Assembly: GCA_035283185.1 (NCBI GenBank)
Contig: DATEUJ010000169.1
Coordinates: 10,832 to 74,831 of the forward strand
Length of the DNA: 64,000 nucleotides
Direction: 5' to 3'
Origin: DASSFZ01 sp035283185
GTDB taxonomy: Bacteria > Chloroflexota > Anaerolineae > Fen-1058
Positions 17,136 through 25,123 of this stretch are shown here, piece after piece. The notes beneath the pieces were generated by a model. It worked only from the letters and a program-made list of their open reading frames with translations. It made no database searches and was not told where the DNA came from. The position numbers and the translations under genes were made by a program. Within the stretch, counting starts at the first letter, position 1. Every line of letters begins with the position of its first letter.

Positions 17136-17425
17136 GGCCTGTTCTCCTTTCGTCGACTGGATTGGATCCGGACAGTGATCAAAAAAACGAACACGCTGGC
17201 GCCGAGTAGCGCCAACTGGACGACGCGGGTGACGTCCACAATCGGGATGCGGGACGTCTGCCCGGCTCGCTCGACCAGCACGGCTGTCGGCCGGCGCCAG
17301 ACCAGGCCGCCGAACCGCAGGCGCACGATCAGCGCCCGCGATTGCGGCGTGACGGTGATGTCGCCCGCCTGGACCGGACTGCCTGAAACCACTTGTGACT
17401 GAAACACGTGTGTGATTCGCATCAT
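17132..17425 (-). CDS. Small membrane protein cotranscribed with GerW
   Basis: 97 residues from an ATGATG start (17425 or 17422) with GAGAGGT just upstream. A short beta-rich N-terminal part (ITHVFQSQVVSGSPVQAGDITVTPQSRALIVRL) precedes one hydrophobic helix (LALLGASVFVFLITV) and a short basic tail, so the N-terminal part is probably outside and the tail in the cytoplasm. I do not recognise a named family. Coupling to gerW by a 4-bp overlap suggests the two proteins work together at the membrane. Confidence 0.65.
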   Translation of the reverse strand: MMRITHVFQSQVVSGSPVQAGDITVTPQSRALIVRLRFGGLVWRRPTAVLVERAGQTSRIPIVDVTRVVQLALLGASVFVFLITVRIQSSRRKENRP

Positions 17426-17492
17426 AGACCTCTCGTGATGGTGCGGCCAGACTACTCTAACCCGGTTAGCCTCTCGTGAATAGTGACGATTG

Positions 17493-17666
17493 TCATCGTT
17501 TTCGTGTTGTGCGGCCACGGTTGACCTGCGCGTCAATGAGCGCCCTCGCCGCCTGTGCGACGTTCGCGCCCGGATAGGTTGGGCCGAACATATGGACGGC
17601 AGCAAACGCACCATCCATCAACAACAAGAGCTGATCGGCCAGGATGTCCGGCTTGCGCGCGCCGCG
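17493..17666 (-). pseudogene. C-terminal scrap of a TetR family regulator
   Basis: Minus-strand reading gives KPDILADQLLLLMDGAFAA, then HMFGPTYPGANVAQAARALIDAQV and a stop at 17493. This is the usual end of TetR ligand-binding domains (LLLLxDGA...ARALIDAQ). Upstream in frame there is a stop at about 17667 and no HTH, so the DNA-binding half is gone. The segment overlaps the promoter region of the aspartic protease gene. Confidence 0.7.
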
Positions 17667-17688
17667 TCAATTAACGCGAAAAAGGAGA

Positions 17689-17717
17689 TTGACGCCAGGT
17701 CTTTAAGGGCGTATACT
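17689..17717 (+). promoter_or_regulatory. Sigma-70-type promoter for the aspartic protease gene
   Basis: TTGACG at 17689-17694 and TATACT at 17712-17717, spacer 17 bp. Transcription would begin near 17724, at the GGAAAGG ribosome-binding site, giving a very short leader. Confidence 0.7.
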
Positions 17718-17734
17718 GAGGCTGGAAAGGATGA

Positions 17735-18103
17735 ATGATGGGCCTTACGTACGTGACGGTGATACTCAAAGCACCCGGCCGCCCAAATGGCGCGGCTTAC
17801 GAAGCCGTTTTCCTCGTCGATACCGGCGCGACCGACACGCTGGCTCCGGCCGCCGAGATGGAAAACATCGGCGTCCGCGCGGTTGGCACCACGACCTACG
17901 AACTGGCCGACGGCACGCTGCAAGAATATCCCTTCGGCCTGGCGCAGATCGAGTTCATGGGCGAAATCACCGCCGGCCGCGTGATCCTGGGGCCGAATGA
18001 TGTCGAGCCGATCCTCGGCATCACCGCGCTGGAGTCCGTGGGCATCACGATCGATCCGGCCAGCCGGACCCTCAAACGCCTCCCGGCTATTCCTCTGAAG
18101 TAG
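17735..18103 (+). CDS. Retropepsin-like (clan AA) aspartic protease
   Basis: About 122 residues starting with MM (ATG at 17735 or 17738); GGAAAGG lies just upstream, which suits 17738 slightly better. The catalytic signature is FLVDTGATDTLAP near residue 30, followed by beta strands and the hydrophobic ILGITALESVGI motif near residue 93 that closes the fold in retroviral-type proteases. One DTG per chain means it must act as a homodimer. Bacterial members of this size are usually called 'aspartyl protease family' or 'clan AA aspartic protease'; substrates are mostly unknown. No signal peptide or membrane segment, so probably cytoplasmic. Confidence 0.8.
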   Translation: MMGLTYVTVILKAPGRPNGAAYEAVFLVDTGATDTLAPAAEMENIGVRAVGTTTYELADGTLQEYPFGLAQIEFMGEITAGRVILGPNDVEPILGITALESVGITIDPASRTLKRLPAIPLK

Positions 18104-18148
18104 CCCGCTGTTGGTGGCTACCCCTGCGCGGCTCCGTCCTCTTACAGC

Positions 18149-19507
18149 ATGCCGCCAACTCTGCCGGTCGATTCGATCCACGCCGCTCGGCATGCCTTGC
18201 AGTCCGGCGAGACAGCGCCCGGCGATCTGATCGCCGCCACCCTCGATCGCATTCGGGCGCTCAACCCGAAATTGAACGCTTACCTCGAAGTCTTCGATCC
18301 GCCGGAGCGCGCCGCCAACCTCGACGGACCGCTGGGCGGCATTCCCATCACGATCAAAGACCTGATCGACGTCGCCGGTCGTCGCACGACGGCCGGATCG
18401 CCGTTCATGATCGATAACGTCGCCGCCGAAGACGCAACCGTCGTCAAGAAGCTGCGCACGGCGGGCGCGGTTCTCACCGGCAAAACTCATCTGCACGAAT
18501 GGGCGCACGGGACGACGAACGACAACCCGCACTTCGGTCCTTGCCGCAACCCGTGGGACCTTGAGCGCGTGTCTGGAGGATCGAGCGGCGGGTCGGCGGT
18601 CGCCGTCGCCGCCGGGCTGTGCCTGGGCGCGCTTGGCTCCGACACCGGCGGGTCGATCCGCATCCCCGCCTCGCTGTGCGGCATCGTCGGCCTCAAGCCG
18701 ACGCGCGGGCGGGTCAGCCTGCGCGGCGTCGTGCCGCTATCGTGGTCGCTCGATCACGTCGGGCCGATGGCGCGCACCGTGCGCGAAGCGGCCATCCTGC
18801 TGCAGGCGATCGCCGGCCACGATCCCGAAGACCCGGCGTCGATCGACGCACCGGTTCCCGACTATGCCGGAAGCCTCGACGGCGTGACGGGACTGCGCGG
18901 AGCGCGCATCGGCGTGCCGGAAGCTTTCTTTTTCGAGGAGTCCGAGCCTGAGATGGTCGAGGCCGTTCGCGCGGCGATCGAGACGCTGCGAAGTCTGGGC
19001 GGAACGATCGTCAAGGTGGATTTGCGCAAGGCGGCGGAGATGACGAAAGCGACGGGCGTCATCCTCATGGCCGACGCCGCCGCGTTTCATCGTGAGCGGT
19101 TCGAGTCGCAGCCCGACAAGTTCGGCGCCGATGTGCTGGACCGCATCAAGGCGGGCCGCGCTTTCACCGCGACAGACTATGCATTTGCCAGGCAGGCTCA
19201 GTGGCAGTGGCGGCATCGGCTGAGCCAGGTCTTCGAATCCATCGACGTGCTCGCCACGCCGGTTACGCAGATCGCGGCTCCGCGCATCGGCGAGCCGGAA
19301 GCGGGCGCGCGCCTGCCGCGCTTCACGCGGCTGTTCAACCTGGCGGGCACGCCGGCGATCTCCGTGCCATGCGGGTTCGTGTCGAGCGGACGGCTGCCGA
19401 TCGGCATGCAGCTCGTCGCCAAATGGTGGGACGAGACGACGCTGCTGCGCGTCGCGCATGCATACGAGCAGGCGACCGAGTGGCATGCGCTGAGGCCACC
19501 GCTTTAG
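18149..19507 (+). CDS. Amidase signature family hydrolase
   Basis: 452 residues. The Ser-cisSer-Lys site is complete: K70 in IPITIKDLID, the cis-Ser in SGGSSGGSA (145-146), and the nucleophile S169 in SDTGGSIRIPAS. Length and order match the amidase family that includes GatA, but no gatB or gatC is adjacent, so this is more likely a stand-alone amidase hydrolysing a carboxamide. It follows the protease gene by 45 bp with no clear ribosome-binding site of its own. A hairpin ends the transcript at 19513. Confidence 0.9.
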   Translation: MPPTLPVDSIHAARHALQSGETAPGDLIAATLDRIRALNPKLNAYLEVFDPPERAANLDGPLGGIPITIKDLIDVAGRRTTAGSPFMIDNVAAEDATVVKKLRTAGAVLTGKTHLHEWAHGTTNDNPHFGPCRNPWDLERVSGGSSGGSAVAVAAGLCLGALGSDTGGSIRIPASLCGIVGLKPTRGRVSLRGVVPLSWSLDHVGPMARTVREAAILLQAIAGHDPEDPASIDAPVPDYAGSLDGVTGLRGARIGVPEAFFFEESEPEMVEAVRAAIETLRSLGGTIVKVDLRKAAEMTKATGVILMADAAAFHRERFESQPDKFGADVLDRIKAGRAFTATDYAFARQAQWQWRHRLSQVFESIDVLATPVTQIAAPRIGEPEAGARLPRFTRLFNLAGTPAISVPCGFVSSGRLPIGMQLVAKWWDETTLLRVAHAYEQATEWHALRPPL

Positions 19508-19512
19508 CCTTC

Positions 19513-19545
19513 AGAGACCTGGTTTCTCGAAGAAACCGGGTCTCT
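19513..19545. terminator. Palindromic hairpin between convergent genes
   Basis: AGAGACCTGGTTTCT pairs with AGAAACCGGGTCTCT around CGA with one mismatch. It lies between the convergent amidase and the secreted protein gene and could stop transcription from both sides. The same AGAAACC-GGTTTCT core forms the hairpin at 29941, so it is also a repeat family. Confidence 0.65.
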
Positions 19546-19549
19546 TCAC

Positions 19550-20710
19550 CTACGTCTCGTCGCGCGCCCCCGAAGAACCGATGCGCACCATGACGAACGC
19601 AACGAGCAGTATTCCGGCGATGACGCCGCCCGCCCACAACACAGGTTCCGATCCGCTTGGCGCCGTGGCGAACACAGCGGGCAGGGTCGGCGTCGCCGTG
19701 GCGGTCGCGGTCGGCGTGCTCGTTGGGAGCGGCGTCGCGCTCGGAGTGAAGGTCGCCGTCGGCGTCGGCGTGCGCGTGCGGGTCGGCACGTGGAACGGCG
19801 TTCGAGTGGGAGTGACGGTCTGGGTCGGGCTGGGCGTCGGTGTCCGGGTCGCCGTTGACGCGCGCGTCGCTCGGCTCGTCGAGGTGGGCCCACGGCCGAC
19901 CCCGATCAGGCTGGCTTCGTCCACGTACACGTCGTTGTGCTGAATCGCGAACACAGGCCGCGAGCGCGTGAACACCGTCACGCGATCCGACTGCGCGACG
20001 GCCTCGACCGTGAACAACTCCCAGTGATCGAACGCCTCTTTGACCGGCGACCAGACGATGCTCGGACTCCATGGGAAATTGCCGCCGTGGGGATCGATGC
20101 CGACGCGCATGCCCATCGACGGCTGGCCGGCCGAAGCGAACGGATCGTTCTCCGCGCTCGACCACGCCTGCATATATACGCTGAAACGCACGCGCTGGCC
20201 GGGCTCCAGGCCGCCGACGGTCTGGTACAGCCCCGCTTCGTGCAGGCTGTAGAACGTGAAGTACTTCTGCGAGTTGTCTCCGGCTACTTTGCGATACGGG
20301 GGGCCTTGAGGTCCGCCGGCTGTATCGCGATACTCAGGGTTGTGCCACGCCACGCAGTCCCTCGGCGCGTCCTCGTCGTAGCATTGATTCGGATAGGTAC
20401 TGTAGAAATTGGGATCGCGGCGATTCTCATTCGGCGGCAGCCACCACGCCGTCCACCCCACCGGCACCTGTGCCGTCTGCCACAGCTTCGTCGTCCCGAA
20501 GTCGATCGGATTGCCGCATGGCACGGCTACCCATGGCGGTCCGCTCCTCGCGCTGCACTGCATCACGTACTGGCCCTCCAGCCCGCCATTGATCAGCAAG
20601 TTCGGAGCGGCGGGCGTGGCGATCTGCGCGAACGTCGGCGCCTGAACCGGCGCCAGGCTCATCAGCGCCGCAGCGGCAAGGAGTAGAGCGAAGCGACCCG
20701 TCCTCGACAC
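19550..20710 (-). CDS. Secreted protein with Thr-Pro linker and C-terminal membrane anchor
   Basis: I place the start at the GTG at 20710, which has AAAGGA before it; a TTG at 20749 is the alternative. A signal peptide (RFALLLAAAALMSLAPVQA) is followed by a beta-rich domain of about 260 residues that starts with NLLINGGLEGQY, like carbohydrate-binding or galactose-binding-like domains. A low-complexity Thr/Pro/Ala/Arg linker of about 80 residues then leads to a single membrane helix (LWAGGVIAGILLVAFVMV) and a basic tail. This layout is very common in Chloroflexota surface proteins. No catalytic motif is visible; a binding or adhesive role at the cell surface is inferred. Confidence 0.75.
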   Translation of the reverse strand: MSRTGRFALLLAAAALMSLAPVQAPTFAQIATPAAPNLLINGGLEGQYVMQCSARSGPPWVAVPCGNPIDFGTTKLWQTAQVPVGWTAWWLPPNENRRDPNFYSTYPNQCYDEDAPRDCVAWHNPEYRDTAGGPQGPPYRKVAGDNSQKYFTFYSLHEAGLYQTVGGLEPGQRVRFSVYMQAWSSAENDPFASAGQPSMGMRVGIDPHGGNFPWSPSIVWSPVKEAFDHWELFTVEAVAQSDRVTVFTRSRPVFAIQHNDVYVDEASLIGVGRGPTSTSRATRASTATRTPTPSPTQTVTPTRTPFHVPTRTRTPTPTATFTPSATPLPTSTPTATATATPTLPAVFATAPSGSEPVLWAGGVIAGILLVAFVMVRIGSSGARDET

Positions 20711-20737
20711 AGTTGAAGTCCTTTTCAACAGAGAAAG

Positions 20738-20853
20738 GTGTGCACGCAAAACATGTCAGGCCAGACGTAGGGCGGCTTTCCGCGCAGCGTGCCGCCGATT
20801 TGCGGCGCGTATGGAAACGCGCCCTACGGTTGATGACAACCTTGCGTGCACAC
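20738..20853. repeat. Fold-back (MITE-like) element with 12-bp inverted ends
   Basis: GTGTGCACGCAA at 20738-20749 is the exact inverse of TTGCGTGCACAC at 20842-20853. Inside, a second inverted pair (CGTAGGGCG ... CGCCCTACG) gives the whole 116 bp a nested fold-back shape. It lies in the 5' region of the secreted protein gene and supplies one possible start codon (TTG at 20749). Confidence 0.55.
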
Positions 20854-21129
20854 AGAGAAAGAGTGTGTTTCGCCAGGGGCGAAACCGGCGATATTATACC
20901 AGAATCGATGTTCGTGCTGCGCGACGGCGCGCGCGATTCGGGACCATCACACAGAGCGCTCAAACCGCTTTCAATCCTGCCCCAACCCGTCGCATCGAAT
21001 CGCACGATCTGGAAGCGTCTGGTGGGGTTTGTTGGCGTGCGATCTCCAACGCACCACTCTCCAACCACCAACGCAACCCGTCGCCGATTTCGGCTATAGT
21101 CATATCGGAGAAACATCAGGAGGGCAGGC
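20854..21129 (+). promoter_or_regulatory. Upstream region of the subtilase gene
   Basis: No gene. The stretch includes AT-richer parts such as GGCGATATTATACCAG near 20888 and GGCTATAGTCATATC near 21091 that could be -10 regions, but no clear -35 partner was assigned. The ribosome-binding site AGGAGGGC lies just before the ATG at 21130. Confidence 0.35.
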
Positions 21130-22761
21130 ATGCCAGCACACCTCGCCGGACGGCGATCTCAGACTCTCGTCGCAGCAACACTCTGCGCGGCGATCGTGCT
21201 CACCGCGCTCGGCTTCACCGCCGCCGCACCGGCGCAATCGGTGCGCGCGATTGTCCAGGGACGATCGATCGCCGAAGTGGAGAGCGCGGTTCAGGCGCTG
21301 GGTGGCTTCGTCACACACCGGTTCGCGCTCATTCAGGCTGTGTCGGCCGACATGCCGGAATCGGCGCTCGGCGCTCTGCGCAATCGCGGTCTGCACGTGA
21401 CGCTGGACACGCCCGTGCGCGCAGCGGGCCGGCCTGACGCCGACTCCTCGGGATTTGCAGAAGCCGTCGGCGCGGACGAGCTGTGGGTGCAAGGCTACAC
21501 GGGTCAAGGCGTCGGCGTCGCCATTCTCGACACGGGCATCGCGCGCCACCCCGATCTTTTACGCGACGCGCAGGGCCGTCCGGCGCAGCGTGTCGTCGCC
21601 CGGTACGACGCCCTTGACAGCGGGTCGAACACGCTCGACCCGTTCGGTCACGGGACCTTCATAGCAGGCATTGTCGGCAATGCCCGGCGCACGGCAAACG
21701 GTTTCGCCGGCGTTGCGCCCGGCGCGCGCCTGATCGACGTGCGCGTGATGGACGCGAGCGGTCAGGGCACGCAGACCGATCTGATCGAAGGCATCGAGTG
21801 GGTCGTCGCGCACAAGGACGAGTATAACATCCGTGTGATGAACCTCTCACTCTTCGCGTATGTCACCGGCCCGTACTGGGCCAGCCCGGTCAATCAGGCC
21901 GTCGAAGCGGCGCACCAGGCCGGCATCGTCGTCGTCGCCGCCGCCGGCAACATGGGCGACGCGAATATGACCATCGCCGTGCCCGGCAACGATCCTTTCG
22001 TCATCACCGTCGGCGCGTTCACCGACAATTACACGCCCGACGATTCGAGCGACGACGCCATCCCGCCGTTCTCGTCAAGCGGGCCGACGGAGACCGGCTT
22101 CGTCAAGCCGGAGCTGCTGGCCCCGGGTGCGCACGTCGTCTCGACGATGCTTGACGGCGCCGCGTGGGCGAGGGAGCATCGCGACAATCGGGTACGGGGG
22201 GGCTACTACGAAGCGGCGGGCACTTCCGCCGCGACGGCGGTGACCGCCGGTGTGGCCGCGCTGTTGCTCGAAGCGCATCCCGACTGGACGCCGTCGCAAC
22301 TCAAGCATCACTTGATGATCACGGCCCAGCCGATCGAGGGCGCCTCGCTGTGGCGGCAGGGCGCGGGCCGGGTCCGGGCGCCTGACGCGCTGGCCGACAC
22401 GCAGGCAGGTGAGGCTAACCCGGGCATGATCCCTGGCCAGCCTTACGTGGGGCCGAGCGTCTCTCTGTTCGATCAGTTCACTCTCGTGAACGAAGACGGG
22501 ACACTCGTCGCGCCCGAAGGTTACAACTGGACGGGCGGGTATAACTGGGCGGGCGGGTACAATTGGACCGGCGGCTACAACTGGACGGGCAGCCTCGACT
22601 GGCAGGAATGGGTGCAGGGAACACTGTGGCAGTCGGGCTATAACTGGACCGGCGGCTACAATTGGACGGGCGGCTATAACTGGACGGGCGGCTATAACTG
22701 GACGGGCGGATACAACTGGACAGGCGGATACAACTGGACCGGAATCCAACTACTTCCGTGA
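21130..22761 (+). CDS. Secreted subtilisin-like serine protease (S8) with C-terminal YNWTGG repeats
   Basis: 543 residues with a strong AGGAGGGC site. A signal peptide covers residues 1-36, an inhibitor-I9-like propeptide covers about 37-100, and the S8 catalytic domain covers about 105-435. The triad is D134 (AILDTGI), H174 (GHGTFIAG) and S366 (AAGTSAATAV); the oxyanion Asn lies in AAAGNMGDANM. After a linker, residues about 463-541 carry ten YNW units, mostly YNWTGG, in blocks of four and six separated by SLDWQEWVQGTLWQSG. Such aromatic-Gly repeats occur at the C-terminus of Chloroflexota and Actinobacteria subtilases and may anchor or assemble the enzyme outside the cell. A strong terminator follows at 22791. 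Confidence 0.9.
   Translation: MPAHLAGRRSQTLVAATLCAAIVLTALGFTAAAPAQSVRAIVQGRSIAEVESAVQALGGFVTHRFALIQAVSADMPESALGALRNRGLHVTLDTPVRAAGRPDADSSGFAEAVGADELWVQGYTGQGVGVAILDTGIARHPDLLRDAQGRPAQRVVARYDALDSGSNTLDPFGHGTFIAGIVGNARRTANGFAGVAPGARLIDVRVMDASGQGTQTDLIEGIEWVVAHKDEYNIRVMNLSLFAYVTGPYWASPVNQAVEAAHQAGIVVVAAAGNMGDANMTIAVPGNDPFVITVGAFTDNYTPDDSSDDAIPPFSSSGPTETGFVKPELLAPGAHVVSTMLDGAAWAREHRDNRVRGGYYEAAGTSAATAVTAGVAALLLEAHPDWTPSQLKHHLMITAQPIEGASLWRQGAGRVRAPDALADTQAGEANPGMIPGQPYVGPSVSLFDQFTLVNEDGTLVAPEGYNWTGGYNWAGGYNWTGGYNWTGSLDWQEWVQGTLWQSGYNWTGGYNWTGGYNWTGGYNWTGGYNWTGGYNWTGIQLLP
22506..22749 (+). repeat. Tandem 18-bp coding repeats (YNWTGG)
   Basis: Eighteen-base units encoding Y-N-W-T-G-G occur as four copies, a 48-bp spacer, then six copies. 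Synonymous differences (TAC/TAT, AAC/AAT, GGC/GGG/GGA) show that the units have diverged at the DNA level while the peptide is kept. Confidence 0.9.
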
Positions 22762-22790
22762 TTGGCGAAGCCACAAGGCTCTTCACTCAC

Positions 22791-22816
22791 ACAGGGGTGC
22801 GTCATCGCACCCCTGT
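22791..22816 (+). terminator. Rho-independent terminator of the subtilase gene
   Basis: A perfect 11-bp stem, ACAGGGGTGCG with CGCACCCCTGT, tetraloop TCAT, followed by TCTCATTT. It lies 30 bp after the stop codon. Confidence 0.85.
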
Positions 22817-22908
22817 TCTCATTTACGCTCCATCTTCACAAATGTCCGGCTGTGCTCGGAAACGCCAAGAGGTAGATATACCACCCGCACTTGAAAATCC
22901 CGAGCCAT

Positions 22909-22971
22909 AGACCTGGCAGGTCTTGCCCGCCGATGTTGGCCACAGGCTGAACCGTGAAGACCTGCCAGGTT
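22909..22971. repeat. Palindromic repeat pair (AGACCTGGCAGGTCT family)
   Basis: AGACCTGGCAGGTCTT at 22909-22924 and AAGACCTGCCAGGTT at 22957-22971 can pair with each other or fold individually. The same family appears at 24625 and 26201. The 360 bp between the subtilase and the kinase otherwise hold no recognisable gene. Confidence 0.6.
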
Positions 22972-23121
22972 TATTCGGAGAATCCAAGTGAGGTTGGAAT
23001 GGGAGTGGATTGGCGGGAGTTGAGAGCGTTTTCGAGCGCCAATGGTCTTGTAACACACCTGCATGTAACTACCTGCAAACTTTCAATACAATAGAGGCAG
23101 GGCGAGACAGGATGTAACAGC

Positions 23122-24612
23122 ATGAGCGTCACCCGGCAGCAAATCTACATTGCGGTGGTCGGGGCCATCGGCACGGCCGTGCTGATCGGCTCGTTGATTG
23201 CGCAGCCGGCGGCGCCGCTCGTGCTGCTGCTGTTCTGCCTGCTTGCCGCCGCCGCCGAATGGACGACGGCGACACTGCTGCAGGCCAAGCCGTTCAGCAT
23301 CGAGCTGTCGATCACGTCGGCCGTAAGCTTCGCCGCGGCGTTGATCTTCGCGCCGGTGAACGCCGGCCTGGTCGGCGCCGTCGGCGGCGCCACGGCCGCC
23401 GTCATCAGCGCGCGCCGACAGAAGCTCAACCGGCAGCGCGGGGTCGAAGTCCTGGTCTTCAATGCCGGCATGAATGCGCTGGCCACGCTGGTCGGCGCGC
23501 TCGTCTTCCAGTGGGCGCACGGCGGCCCCCTGACCGGCAATCTGATCTTGACCGACCTGCCCTTACTGCTGCTGGCCGCCATCGTGGACGACCTGGTCAA
23601 CGCCGTCGCCCTCGTCGTCATGATCACGATCCAGTGGGCGCAAAAGCCGTTCACCATCTGGCGCGAGAACTTCGCCTGGGCCGCCCCGATCAACGTGGCG
23701 ACGATGGCCGTCGGCGGCGGCGCGCTGGCCCTCGGCTACGAGGCGCTTGGATTGACCGGCCTGCTGGTGTTCTTCCTGCCGGTGTTCCTGTCGGTGTACG
23801 CCTTCCGCGCCTACATCACCCGCACGCAGGCGATGATGGCCCACCTCGAGGAGATGGTGCGGGAGCGCACCGCCGATCTCGCCAAGGCCAACGAGTCGCT
23901 GCAGGAGCTGCACCGGCAAAAAGATGCCTTCTTCGCCATCATCACACACGACATGCGCACACCTCTGACGAGCATGCTGGGCTTCGCCGATCTGCTAGAG
24001 CGCCTGGGTCGCCTCGACCCAGGCGTGCAGCCGTTTCTCGGCGCGATCAAGCGCAACACCGAATCGCTCATGGAGATGGTCACCAACATCCTCGACCTGT
24101 CCAAGCTCGATTCGGGCAGGATGGAATACAAGCGCGAGCCTGTGGACCTCTGCGCGCTGGTCGACGAAGTGCTCGCTAACATCGACGGACACTCCCGCGC
24201 CCGCCACATCTCCGTCAATCGCAGGCTGGAAACCACCGAGAAGCTGACCGGCGACGCAGAGAAGCTGCGCCGCGTGATCACCAATCTGGTGTCCAACGCG
24301 ATCAAATACACGCCCGAAGGCGGCCAGGTCTATGTGGATGTGCGCCAGATGAACGGCCACGTCCGGCTCAGCGTGCGCGACACCGGCGTCGGCATCCCAG
24401 CCGATCAACTGCCGCACATCTTCGAGCGGTTTCGCCGCGTGCGCCGCAGCGGTGGAGGCGACGCGGTCGGCACCGGCCTGGGTCTGGCGATCGTTCAGGA
24501 GTTCGCCCAGGCGCACGGTGGACGAATCGAGGTCGAGAGCGAAGAGGGCGTCGGCAGCACGTTCACCGTTACTCTCCCTGTGAAGCACGAGCCATCCTCT
24601 GCCGAGAACTGA
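23122..24612 (+). CDS. Membrane sensor histidine kinase with multi-pass N-terminal domain
   Basis: 496 residues. Residues 1-230 are strongly hydrophobic with about seven or eight membrane segments, like MASE-type integral sensor domains, and no extracellular loop domain. A coiled-coil (LEEMVRERTADLAKANESLQEL) leads to HisKA with the phospho-acceptor H276 in ITHDMRTPLTSML. The HATPase_c domain has the N box (LVSNAIKY), G1 (DTGVGIP), F box (IFERFRR) and G2 (GTGLGLAI). No response regulator is adjacent, so this is an orphan kinase. The signal is unknown; a membrane-borne or lipid-soluble cue is inferred from the sensor type. Confidence 0.9.
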   Translation: MSVTRQQIYIAVVGAIGTAVLIGSLIAQPAAPLVLLLFCLLAAAAEWTTATLLQAKPFSIELSITSAVSFAAALIFAPVNAGLVGAVGGATAAVISARRQKLNRQRGVEVLVFNAGMNALATLVGALVFQWAHGGPLTGNLILTDLPLLLLAAIVDDLVNAVALVVMITIQWAQKPFTIWRENFAWAAPINVATMAVGGGALALGYEALGLTGLLVFFLPVFLSVYAFRAYITRTQAMMAHLEEMVRERTADLAKANESLQELHRQKDAFFAIITHDMRTPLTSMLGFADLLERLGRLDPGVQPFLGAIKRNTESLMEMVTNILDLSKLDSGRMEYKREPVDLCALVDEVLANIDGHSRARHISVNRRLETTEKLTGDAEKLRRVITNLVSNAIKYTPEGGQVYVDVRQMNGHVRLSVRDTGVGIPADQLPHIFERFRRVRRSGGGDAVGTGLGLAIVQEFAQAHGGRIEVESEEGVGSTFTVTLPVKHEPSSAEN

Positions 24613-24624
24613 AATAAAGGAGCT

Positions 24625-24646
24625 GCCAGGTTTGCGGAAACCTGGC
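24625..24646. terminator. Hairpin between convergent genes
   Basis: GCCAGGTTT and AAACCTGGC form a perfect 9-bp stem around GCGG, 12 bp after the histidine kinase stop and 35 bp from the end of the convergent CBM48 gene. Related to the AGACCTG palindromes. Confidence 0.55.
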
Positions 24647-24681
24647 GGGCCTCGATCAGAAATCGCCCTTGTCGGCAGAGC

Positions 24682-24981
24682 TCAGGTATAGACTACCGAG
24701 TTTTCGTCGCCGAAGGGGCCGGGCACGTAGGCGTCCGCCGCCCAATCGTTCTCCCACCGCGAATCGTCGAGCCAATAGCGGAAGTGGAAGATCTGATCGC
24801 GCGGCAGCTCGATCGTCACGGTGAAAGCGCCATCCTTCTTGCGCCTCTTCATGGAGTGCGCGGTCTTGTCCCAATGGTTGAAGTCACCGACCAGGCACGC
24901 CGTCTGCGCGCCGGCTGTGCCCGGCAGCTCGAACGTCACGCGGCAAGTGTTCTTGTTCTTCGGATAGGATTTCTTCAGCAT
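24682..24981 (-). CDS. Isoamylase early-set (CBM48) domain protein
   Basis: 99 residues from the ATG at 24981, which has GGGGAGG upstream. The single domain matches the glycogen-binding early-set fold: VTFELPG, VGDFNHWDK, an MKRRKKDGAFTVTIELP strand pair, FHFRYWLDD and the C-terminal NDWAADAYVPGPFGDENSVV. The tryptophan in FNHW and the aromatic FRYW cluster are the usual glucan-contact positions. Stand-alone proteins of this size are common in Chloroflexota and are thought to bind glycogen or starch; no enzyme domain is attached and no glycogen gene is adjacent. Confidence 0.85.
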   Translation of the reverse strand: MLKKSYPKNKNTCRVTFELPGTAGAQTACLVGDFNHWDKTAHSMKRRKKDGAFTVTIELPRDQIFHFRYWLDDSRWENDWAADAYVPGPFGDENSVVYT

Positions 24982-25123
24982 AGGGCCTCCCCTGTGAATC
25001 GTGTTTGTCATGGCAGCGCGATTATACTACCGGATACGGCGGCCAGGCGGATTTGACAGCGACGCGCGTCCGGTTACAATCAAGTGCGCTAGCCATTGCG
25101 CCAGGCGAGGGAGACAGCCAGCC

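Noticed and set aside
18149..19507. Amidase as GatA of the Glu-tRNA amidotransferase
   Set aside because: No gatB or gatC nearby and the gene stands with a protease; the amidase signature alone does not prove GatA.
22506..22749. 18-bp tandem repeats as a CRISPR array or minisatellite
   Set aside because: The units are contiguous, in frame with the subtilase and without unique spacers; they encode YNWTGG.
23259..24179. Long open frame of 306 codons overlapping the histidine kinase
   Set aside because: Arg/Gly/Ala-rich shadow frame of a clear kinase; no start signal or domain.
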